DNA of 5,856 nucleotides from the NCBI GenBank assembly GCA_026391995.1, contig JAPLCY010000304.1, positions 1 through 5,856 on the forward strand, in the 5' to 3' direction. A program made the translations under genes and the position numbers. How positions within the stretch are numbered: the stretch's first letter is position 1; every line of letters begins with the position of its first letter. The notes beneath the pieces are model-generated. The model saw nothing but the letters and a program-made list of their open reading frames with translations. It did no database searches and was not told where the DNA came from. Source of the DNA: Candidatus Auribacterota bacterium. GTDB taxonomy: Bacteria; Auribacterota; Tritonobacteria; UBA1439. This document shows positions 1-4,481 of this stretch, one piece after another.

Positions 1-128
1 GCGAGGCGGAGGGCCTCCCGGAAGCGCCACGCCATGGAGAGGGGATCGCGCGTGAATTCCCGATAACCGTCGCACCCGGTGAGATAGTAGTCCCGCGTAT
101 ATATCGATTGCTCATTATGGATCGTCAT
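1..128 (-). CDS. Class I SAM-dependent methyltransferase, N-terminal fragment (runs off window)
   Basis: Reading leftward from an ATG at 128-126 gives 42 complete codons with no stop before the window edge. The peptide begins MTIHNEQSIYTRDYYL and continues TGCDGYREF, then REALRLA. The pattern of YT-R/K-[ED]-Y-[FY]-L, a CxGY-x-EF segment and a short helix ending in ALRLA is what I associate with the start of class I methyltransferases found in polysaccharide and glycan loci, just before their SAM-binding VLDIGCG motif. That motif would lie outside the window, so catalytic residues cannot be checked. The start overlaps the flippase stop as ATGA (128-125), which implies translational coupling in one minus-strand operon. 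The likely role is methylation of a sugar or lipid-linked glycan intermediate, but this is inference. The family call rests on the N-terminal signature alone. Confidence 0.6.
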   Translation of the reverse strand, partial: MTIHNEQSIYTRDYYLTGCDGYREFTRDPLSMAWRFREALRL

Positions 129-1672
129 CGGGCCCGCCCTCGAAAATTTATGGATCCGGTCAGCTGGCGGAGGAGCTCCAGATCCTCGTCATCGAAATAG
201 CGCAGCAGGGCGAGGGCCAGGCCGTAGAGGGCGACCATGACGGCGAACTCCCCCGCGAGGACGAGGAGGATGTCGAGTCTCCCCGATGCCTGCCGGAGTT
301 GCGGAATGAGCCGGTGCGCGATCGAGAGTCCGGCGACTCCCAGCGCGGTCGCGAGGAGCGGTTTTGCGGCGATCGGCGCGAGTGTTGCCCAGAAGGGGCG
401 CTTGATGACGCGGTGAAACCAGGCCCAGAAGAAGATCGATGCGGCGCCGAGAGAGAGCGCGGTGCCGAGGGCCACGCCGATGAATCCGCAGAGCCACACG
501 AAGGCGATGCTGGAAATAAGATTTGCGGCGCTCACCAGGAGGCAGCTTACCATGATGAGCCTTACGGCGCCGATGCCCTGGGCCACCGCGACGGCAGCGC
601 CCATGACACAGTTCAGACAGTAGCTTCCCGCAAGGACGCGCATGACCTGCGCGGCGCGCTCGAAGCCGGGCCCCATCCACCCCTCCATGACTGCATCCGC
701 GCGCAGGGCGAGGAAGGCGAAGGCGGGCAGGGCGAGGAGGAACATGTAGCGCGTGCTGCGGACATAGACCCTGTAGATCTGCGCGTGCTCCCCCAGGGCG
801 CTGAGATTCGAGGTATACGGGAAGAGAGGGGTAATGAACATGCTGGGCAACAGCCGCAGGCGGTTGGAGAGGGATGTCCCGAGCTGGTAGAACGTCACCA
901 TGCCCACAGAGAGGAAGGCCCCCACGATAAGCTTGTCCATGTGAAAGATGATCTCTTCAGCCCATCGGGCGACCTGTAGCGTGAATCCGAACGAGAACAT
1001 CTGCCTGAATCTGCGGGCGCTGGCCAGCGCGGGTCTGAACACCATCTCCGGGAGGAGGATGAAGCCGAGACACAGGGCGAGGGCGCTCTCCGCCATCGTG
1101 CGGCCGACCGATGCCCACACGAGTCCGCGAAAACCGTAGCCGGAGCTTAAGAGCACCACTATTGCCGCGGCATAGCAAAGGCTCATCACTATCTCAAGGC
1201 GGGTCTTCACATCGTAGCGCTGTGTCCCCTCGATCGCCGCTCCGTAGGAGCGCAGCGCGCACTCGATGACGAATGCAGCAATCACCGCGTGATAGGCGAG
1301 GGCAGCTTCCGCCGCGAGACCCGGCGACAATTTAAAGAGCCGGAAGAGCGGAGCGCGGCACACCCCGGCGGCGGCGCCGATGACCAGGCCGAATAACAGG
1401 TAGTAGACAAATCCGGTATTGACGATCTCGTTCACTCCGTCCGCATCGCCGATGGCGTGGTAATGCGAAATATATTTTATAAAAGAGGTTCGCACCCCGA
1501 GATCAAAAAGGCCGAAAGTGCCGATCATAATGGATATAACCGCCCACAGGCCGAAGAGCTCGACGCCCACGCTGCGCACGATATAGGGGGTGAGGATGAA
1601 ACCGATCAGGAGGAGCCAGAGCTTCCCGAGGGAGTTATAGACGGTGTTGCGCAGGAGCGATCTCTCGGTCAT
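125..1672 (-). CDS. Wzx-like polysaccharide flippase (MOP/MATE superfamily membrane protein)
   Basis: This 515-residue protein is highly hydrophobic, with about 12-14 predicted membrane segments. Clear ones lie near residues 14-32, 40-58, 86-105, 125-140, 162-176, 192-207, 310-325, 345-395, 398-420, 433-450 and 470-492. Family features include the N-terminal S-L-L-R-N helix leading into TM1, the GLFDLGV motif at 54-60 after TM2, an A-I-E-G-T-Q-R-Y-D motif at 146-154, and a charged MDKLIVG at 245-251 that opens the second half. Length fits the 420-520 residues usual for Wzx and related exporters, which move undecaprenyl-linked oligosaccharides across the inner membrane. The cytoplasmic tail (D-D-E-D-L-E-L-L, 496-503) is acidic. 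No strong Shine-Dalgarno is visible before the ATG. It shares an operon with the overlapping methyltransferase fragment, supporting a polysaccharide locus. Substrate cannot be read from sequence. Confidence 0.88.
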   Translation of the reverse strand: MTERSLLRNTVYNSLGKLWLLLIGFILTPYIVRSVGVELFGLWAVISIMIGTFGLFDLGVRTSFIKYISHYHAIGDADGVNEIVNTGFVYYLLFGLVIGAAAGVCRAPLFRLFKLSPGLAAEAALAYHAVIAAFVIECALRSYGAAIEGTQRYDVKTRLEIVMSLCYAAAIVVLLSSGYGFRGLVWASVGRTMAESALALCLGFILLPEMVFRPALASARRFRQMFSFGFTLQVARWAEEIIFHMDKLIVGAFLSVGMVTFYQLGTSLSNRLRLLPSMFITPLFPYTSNLSALGEHAQIYRVYVRSTRYMFLLALPAFAFLALRADAVMEGWMGPGFERAAQVMRVLAGSYCLNCVMGAAVAVAQGIGAVRLIMVSCLLVSAANLISSIAFVWLCGFIGVALGTALSLGAASIFFWAWFHRVIKRPFWATLAPIAAKPLLATALGVAGLSIAHRLIPQLRQASGRLDILLVLAGEFAVMVALYGLALALLRYFDDEDLELLRQLTGSINFRGRAR

Positions 1673-1698
1673 GGTGTGTATAGGGGGAACAATGCTAT

Positions 1699-1727
1699 AC
1701 TATAGTACATGGCGCGGGTGGCGGTAA
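1699..1727 (-). promoter_or_regulatory. Weak candidate promoter for the flippase operon
   Basis: On the minus strand TATAGT (1704-1699) resembles a -10 box, and TTACCG (1727-1722) lies 17 bp upstream as a poor -35 (3 of 6 matches). The -10 would be 26 bp from the flippase ATG. It lies inside the perfect 10-bp palindrome TACTATAGTA (1698-1707), which also gives a TATACT -10-like hexamer on the plus strand. The spacing is reasonable but the -35 is weak. Confidence 0.25.
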
Positions 1728-1801
1728 ATGAATATCCTCTGCGCCCAACGGACGGCGTTAACCCGGCGGCGGCACGATGTTGCGAAAGACGAGCTATTCC
1801 C

Positions 1802-1830
1802 TTGATTTTTCTCCCGCCGCTGAATACACT
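1802..1830 (+). promoter_or_regulatory. Candidate sigma70 promoter for the lipoprotein/glycosyl hydrolase pair
   Basis: TTGATT (1802-1807) and TACACT (1825-1830) are separated by exactly 17 bp and each match the sigma70 consensus at 4 of 6 positions, in a locally AT-richer patch of a GC-rich sequence. Transcription would start near 1837, about 17 bases before the lipoprotein ATG. An overlapping TATACA at 1831-1836 is an alternative -10 but has no well-spaced -35. Confidence 0.4.
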
Positions 1831-1853
1831 TATACAGGTTGCTGGGGGTCCCG

Positions 1854-2015
1854 ATGATGCGATGCCTGGTGCGTGCGTTTCTGTTGGTGTCGCTGTGCCT
1901 GCTCTCTGCCGTGCTGTCCGGCTGTTCCACGCCGCAGGGGGGGTCTTCCATCCCGTGGGCCCGTCCGGAACCGTGGGAAACCCAGCCGAGTCTCATGCCC
2001 GGCGTCAAGTTCTGA
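1854..2015 (+). CDS. Small lipoprotein, 53 residues, IPW-x-RP-x-x-W tail
   Basis: Translation from ATG 1854 gives M-M-R-C-L-V-R, a hydrophobic stretch (residues 8-22), and the lipobox L-S-G-C with the lipidated Cys at residue 24, a textbook signal peptidase II site. The mature part is only about 30 residues, Ser/Gly/Pro/Trp-rich, with SSIPWARPEPWE at 31-42, and ends G-V-K-F before TGA at 2013-2015. A G-run (1844-1848) about 5 bases before the ATG may act as a weak Shine-Dalgarno. Other phases here give Cys/Arg/Pro-rich peptides typical of shadows, whereas this one gives a coherent signal sequence. From memory, very short lipoproteins with an IPW...W-E tail occur in Verrucomicrobia-like bacteria, with no assigned function. 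It lies 35 bp before the glycosyl hydrolase-like gene, probably in the same transcript. It should be membrane-anchored and face the periplasm or cell surface. Confidence 0.72.
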   Translation: MMRCLVRAFLLVSLCLLSAVLSGCSTPQGGSSIPWARPEPWETQPSLMPGVKF

Positions 2016-2050
2016 GCCTGCCGTGCCGGGCTGGCGCGTGACGGATCTCC

Positions 2051-3205
2051 ATGTCCTTTATCTACAGTACCGGTATGAACGCCATCGTGCTCATGGCTGT
2101 CGCGGCCCTCGGCCTCGGGGGAACGCGCCCCGCGCCCGCGCCGCTCCTGATGCGCGGGATATGGGCTGAGTGCGAGGGGGTGAACGCCACCTTCTCCAGC
2201 AGGGCGAAAATCGAGGAGATGTTCGCGCGCCTGCAGTCGGCGGGCGTGAATACCGTTTTTATGCAGGTCTATCGCGGCGACAGGGCGTGGTACCGCTCCG
2301 CGATAGCCGACGCGGCCCCCTATCGCGAGTTCTACGCGGCGGAACACATCTGCCCCCTGCGTCTCGCGATCGATCACGCCCATGCCCGGGGGATGAAGCT
2401 TCATGCGTGGGTGAATGTCTACAGGGTGTGGGGAGGAAGGGACGCAGGTACCATACGCGCGCTCGGGCGGGACGCGATCACCCGGGACCGGCGTGGTCGC
2501 TCGATGCTCGACTGCCCGAAAGAGTCGTTGCCCGATTCCGGCTACTGGCTTGACCCCGGGGACCCGGCGGTGCGCGCGCGCCTCCTGCGAATAGTCGAAG
2601 AGATCCTCGACCGCTACCCGGACATCGACGGGATTCACCTCGACTATGTCCGCTACCCGTTCGATGAAAAGGGACGCACCGATTTCGGTTACGGGCGCCG
2701 GAGCGTGGCCACGTTCCAAAAAAAATACGGTTTCGATCCAGCTGCCGCGCCGCTCCTCAAGAAGCACCTCTGGGATGAGTGGCGCCGCGCTCAGGTGACG
2801 GCGTTTGTCGTGGATGCGGCCGCGGCCGCCCACCGCCGCGGGAAAAAACTCTCCGTGGCTACGGTGGCGGACGAGGCGAGATGCGTCAGGACGACCTTCC
2901 AGGATTGGCCGCGGTGGGTGGGCGAGGGGATCGCCGATTTTGTCGTACCCATGAATTACAGCGAGCAGAGGACGCTGGTCAGGAAACGCGCTCAGGCCGC
3001 GCTCCGGGCCGCCGGGCGTCCTGACAGGGTGGCGATCGGGCTCGGCGCGTACAAGATGCTCAACACGCCCGCCGAGCTGGTCTCCCAGATTCAGGAGTGC
3101 CGGGCGCTGGGGGCGATGGGCGTGGTCCTCTTCTCCTATGACAATATGACCCGCGCGCCGGGGCTTTTTTCACTGGTGGGCCGGAAGGCGTTTTGTGGCA
3201 CCTAG
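2051..3205 (+). CDS. Family-10-like glycosyl hydrolase (GHL10 / DUF187), probably exported
   Basis: A 384-residue protein with the GHL10 (PF02638-type) TIM-barrel signatures in order: RGIWAE at 35-40; a strand/helix pair around SAGVNTVFMQVY (63-74); LHAWVN at 117-122; WLDPGDPAVR at 166-175; DGIHLDYVRYP at 193-203, whose acidic residue (D198) is strictly conserved in the family; and DFVVPMNYS at 296-304. Length fits a single-domain member. An in-frame stop at 2039-2041 limits the start to ATG 2051 (weak GGAT upstream) or ATG 2075. Both leave a hydrophobic N-terminus (residues 11-24) followed by a Pro/Ala linker, consistent with export, although the n-region lacks positive charge. E. coli DigH (YddW), a member of this family, cleaves denuded peptidoglycan glycan strands, so cell-wall glycan hydrolysis is plausible. 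Processing of the neighbouring polysaccharide is an alternative. Residues 223-225 are encoded over a run of eight A's. Confidence 0.88.
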   Translation: MSFIYSTGMNAIVLMAVAALGLGGTRPAPAPLLMRGIWAECEGVNATFSSRAKIEEMFARLQSAGVNTVFMQVYRGDRAWYRSAIADAAPYREFYAAEHICPLRLAIDHAHARGMKLHAWVNVYRVWGGRDAGTIRALGRDAITRDRRGRSMLDCPKESLPDSGYWLDPGDPAVRARLLRIVEEILDRYPDIDGIHLDYVRYPFDEKGRTDFGYGRRSVATFQKKYGFDPAAAPLLKKHLWDEWRRAQVTAFVVDAAAAAHRRGKKLSVATVADEARCVRTTFQDWPRWVGEGIADFVVPMNYSEQRTLVRKRAQAALRAAGRPDRVAIGLGAYKMLNTPAELVSQIQECRALGAMGVVLFSYDNMTRAPGLFSLVGRKAFCGT

Positions 3206-3234
3206 GTTGATCTATTCACCAACTTTTAAGGATT

Positions 3235-3323
3235 TAACCGCGGATTTTTGTTTGTAATCCGTCCAATCCCTGCCTGCCCTGCCTGCCGGCAGGCAGGGCA
3301 GGCAGGCGCGAAATCCGCGGTTA
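3235..3323. repeat. Composite inverted-repeat element (REP/MITE-like)
   Basis: Perfect 13-bp arms TAACCGCGGATTT (3235-3247) and AAATCCGCGGTTA (3311-3323) enclose 63 bp that include a 38-bp perfect palindrome. A third copy of the arm core, AATCCG at 3256-3261, can pair with CGGATT at 3241-3246 and so compete with the long-range pairing. The element fills the gap after the glycosyl hydrolase gene. It encodes no protein and lacks a T-tract, so it is not a classic intrinsic terminator. Its form resembles dispersed non-autonomous repeats seen in many uncultivated bacterial genomes; copy number cannot be judged from this window. Confidence 0.75.
3269..3306. repeat. 38-bp perfect palindrome built from CCTG units
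   Basis: The two 19-bp halves (3269-3287 and 3288-3306) are exact reverse complements with no loop, centred on GCC|GGC. Each half is made of CTGC/CCTGC units (C-CTGC-CTGC-CCTGC-CTGCC). It would extrude as a cruciform in DNA or form a very stable hairpin in RNA from either strand. It sits inside the larger inverted repeat, which suggests either the core of one element or a later nested insertion. Confidence 0.85.
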
Positions 3324-3327
3324 GTCC

Positions 3328-3336
3328 TGCTATGAT
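3328..3336 (+). promoter_or_regulatory. Candidate extended -10 promoter at the edge of the repeat element
   Basis: TGCTATGAT matches the extended -10 pattern TG-N-TATAAT with one mismatch. The bases 17 bp upstream (GCGAAA) are a poor -35, as is tolerated with extended -10 elements. It begins five bases after the right arm of the inverted repeat and points into the membrane-protein gene. Transcription would start near 3343 and give a leader of about 86 bases. Confidence 0.35.
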
Positions 3337-3396
3337 GTTAAAATTGCTCTTTTATTCGTGTGATGAATGATCCGGGCTAGGCGCCGGGAGGCCGCA

Positions 3397-3432
3397 ATGT
3401 TCGGGGCGGGGAGAGTGAGGGAGGCTTCATGA
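3397..3432 (+). CDS. Possible 11-codon upstream ORF / leader peptide
   Basis: ATG at 3397 is preceded by GGGAGG (3386-3391) with a 5-base spacer, a good ribosome-binding arrangement. The ORF reads MFGAGRVREAS and stops at TGA 3430-3432, so stop and downstream start overlap as ATGA at 3429-3432. The Shine-Dalgarno of the next gene lies inside this ORF. This fits a translationally coupled leader peptide, but so short an ORF could arise by chance; no amino-acid bias suggests a specific attenuation signal. Confidence 0.28.
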   Translation: MFGAGRVREAS

Positions 3433-4004
3433 ATGAGAAAAATCTGTTCGGCGTGTGCGTGCTCGCCGCGGCGATAGTACTCGGCGTTTTTCTCGTGTTC
3501 AGGCAAATGGTCGCGCTTCAGCGCGCGAAGGTTGCCCTCGCCATCGAGACGGCGCGTGCCGCGCCATCGCCGAGGCCGCTGGTCCCGGCGGTGCCGGGCG
3601 CGCCGGTCGAGGAGACAAGGAAGGTCATAGAATCTCCCCGCGAGGTCGAGGGAAAGGATATCCTCGAGGTGTACGAGTCAGAGGACAAGCGGCCCGGCAT
3701 ACTCCAGATTGAGCCATGGGTAGGACGGTCGAAAAGGAAGCGGTGGTCCTCGTGGCGGCGCTCCTCGCGCGGGATGACGCCGCCCTCGCACGTCTGCACC
3801 GCGAACTACAAGATCCATGGGGACCGATCTCCTTTTCGAGCGGGCCGATGCCGTTCGACTTCACCGGCTACTATGCGAAAGAGATGGGAGACGGGTTGCG
3901 TCGGCAGTTTATCGCCTTCGCCCGCCCCGTCTCTGCAGGAACGCTCCGGGGAGCGAAGATTGAGAGCAACTGGATCGAGGAGCGCCTGTCGGCGGGCGGG
4001 ATGA
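3429..4004 (+). CDS. Single-pass membrane-anchored hypothetical protein; true end probably near 3710
   Basis: ATG 3429 has a strong GGAGG (3420-3424) four bases upstream, and an in-frame stop at 3378 rules out a longer start. Residues 1-5 are short and polar, 6-25 form one membrane segment, 26-43 are a basic/Ala-rich helix, 45-60 a Pro/Ala linker, and 61-88 an acidic, charged region. No family is recognised. Codon use looks genuine (GC-rich third positions) up to about residue 94. Beyond that the frame gives Arg/Ser/Trp-rich sequence lying over the well-supported DUF4416 gene, so the last 95 or so residues look like a shadow. In the frame of the next gene a TGA sits at 3710-3712, just before that gene's ATG. 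A one-base loss (real frameshift or sequencing error) upstream would explain the missing stop. The probable product is a membrane protein of about 95 residues with most of the chain on one face of the membrane. Confidence 0.6.
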   Translation: MNEKNLFGVCVLAAAIVLGVFLVFRQMVALQRAKVALAIETARAAPSPRPLVPAVPGAPVEETRKVIESPREVEGKDILEVYESEDKRPGILQIEPWVGRSKRKRWSSWRRSSRGMTPPSHVCTANYKIHGDRSPFRAGRCRSTSPATMRKRWETGCVGSLSPSPAPSLQERSGERRLRATGSRSACRRAG

Positions 4005-4276
4005 GGAGCGTCAACATTGATCCCGGCTACCTCGACCTTGCCGCGCTCGTGGTGGCATCAACAAAGGAAGCGACCTACCGTGTCTATCTCGGGGAGGGGA
4101 TCTACGCCCAGCCGATGCTCTACTTCGAACGGGGGAGCTTCCGGCCATGGCAATGGACGTACCGTGATTACCGTGTCGAGTCGACCATCGCATTCTTCAA
4201 TCAGGTGAGGGAGAGATATAAGACAGAGAAAATGCAAAATGATAGAGGCAAATCCCCCCTGGCCCCCCTTGTTTAA
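3716..4276 (+). CDS. DUF4416 family protein with repeat-derived C-terminus
   Basis: The 186-residue protein carries the DUF4416 signatures throughout: an N-terminal strand VVLVAALLA (10-18), WGPI at 35-38, PFDFTGYYAKEMG at 46-58, NIDPGYLDLAALVVASTK at 100-117, VYLGEGIYAQ at 123-132, and WTYRDYR at 147-153 followed by a helix FFNQVRERY. The function of the family is unknown; it is a soluble single-domain protein. ATG 3716 is fixed by an in-frame TGA at 3710-3712 and gives the N-terminus expected for the family; only a weak purine-rich site precedes it, so coupling to the upstream membrane-protein gene is likely. Homologues should end around residue 170-175. The final residues K179-S-P-L-A-P-L-V are encoded entirely by the inverted repeat starting at 4250, which also supplies the TAA stop. 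The body of the protein is intact. Confidence 0.88.
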   Translation: MGRTVEKEAVVLVAALLARDDAALARLHRELQDPWGPISFSSGPMPFDFTGYYAKEMGDGLRRQFIAFARPVSAGTLRGAKIESNWIEERLSAGGMRSVNIDPGYLDLAALVVASTKEATYRVYLGEGIYAQPMLYFERGSFRPWQWTYRDYRVESTIAFFNQVRERYKTEKMQNDRGKSPLAPLV

Positions 4277-4288
4277 AGGGGGGGATTT
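4250..4288. repeat. C-run/G-run inverted repeat (dispersed intergenic repeat type)
   Basis: Arms AAATCCCCCC (4250-4259) and GGGGGGATTT (4279-4288) are perfect reverse complements. A second C-run with CCCCCCTT (4263-4270) can pair with the same G-run in competition. From memory, sequences of the form AAATCCCCCC-x-CCCCCCTTT-AAAGGGGGG-ATTT are abundant repeats in many Gram-negative and uncultivated genomes; their read-through peptide typically contains KSPLAPL, as here. There is no T-tract after the stem, so it is not a standard terminator, though the hairpin could protect or end the DUF4416 transcript. It overlaps the 3' end of that gene. Confidence 0.78.
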
Positions 4289-4306
4289 CAAGAAATGGGG
4301 ATAGTC

Positions 4307-4368
4307 GCGAAGGCGATGCGAAAGCGATAGGAATTGACATCACCCCTCCGCATTGGTACTATCGCCTT
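4307..4368. promoter_or_regulatory. Candidate operator: three AARGCGAT motifs around the transketolase promoter
   Basis: GCGAAGGCGAT (4307-4317) and GCGAAAGCGAT (4318-4328) form an 11-bp tandem direct repeat with one mismatch, ending six bases before the -35 box. A third copy, AAGGCGATAG, is on the minus strand at 4368-4359 and overlaps the -10 and the predicted start site; its extra AG matches the bases after the second copy. Repeats of one helical turn upstream of -35 are typical of binding sites for OmpR/PhoB-type winged-helix regulators. The identity of the regulator is unknown. Confidence 0.4.
4334..4362 (+). promoter_or_regulatory. Strong sigma70-type promoter for the transketolase operon
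   Basis: A perfect TTGACA -35 (4334-4339) is followed after exactly 17 bp by TACTAT (4357-4362), a 4-of-6 match to the -10, itself preceded by TGG giving an extended -10. Transcription should start near 4369 and leave a leader of about 113 bases before the transketolase ATG. This is the best promoter in the window. Confidence 0.62.
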
Positions 4369-4400
4369 CCCTGGTGATGATGCACTTCATTGGATAACCA

Positions 4401-4478
4401 TAATCGCACCTTCCCCGCCCCTGCAGGGAGGGCAGTCAGGGTGCGCTACTGTAGGAATGGCGGGATCAACGGCGATTA
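4401..4478 (+). promoter_or_regulatory. Structured leader with mutually exclusive stems before transketolase
   Basis: In the predicted leader RNA, TAATCGC (4401-4407) can pair with GCGATTA (4472-4478), which ends three bases before the ATG where a Shine-Dalgarno would sit. CGCACC (4405-4410) can instead pair with GGTGCG (4440-4445), enclosing the palindrome CCCTGCAGGG (4419-4428). The two long-range stems share bases 4405-4407 and cannot form together. No known riboswitch class is recognised. Confidence 0.25.
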
Positions 4479-4481
4479 CCG

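Noticed and set aside
299..979. 226-codon plus-strand ORF opposite the flippase
   Set aside because: It is rich in E/G/R/H/D, typical of the complement of a membrane-protein gene, and has no ribosome-binding site or family match.
1709..2041. 110-codon plus-strand ORF overlapping the lipoprotein region
   Set aside because: It has no Shine-Dalgarno and low-complexity Ala/Cys/Arg-rich content, and it overlaps the lipoprotein frame, which has a coherent signal sequence and promoter.
1700..2833. 377-codon minus-strand ORF antisense to the lipoprotein and hydrolase genes
   Set aside because: The product is Arg/His/Pro/Gly-rich with no recognisable domain and lies opposite the clearly conserved GHL10 frame; it is a high-GC antisense shadow.
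3235..3323. Rho-independent terminator for the glycosyl hydrolase gene
   Set aside because: The hairpin is strong but no T-tract follows either arm on the plus strand; a repeat element is the better description.
4307..4328. Short CRISPR-like or tandem repeat array
   Set aside because: There are only two 11-bp units without spacers; it is better explained as a regulator binding site.
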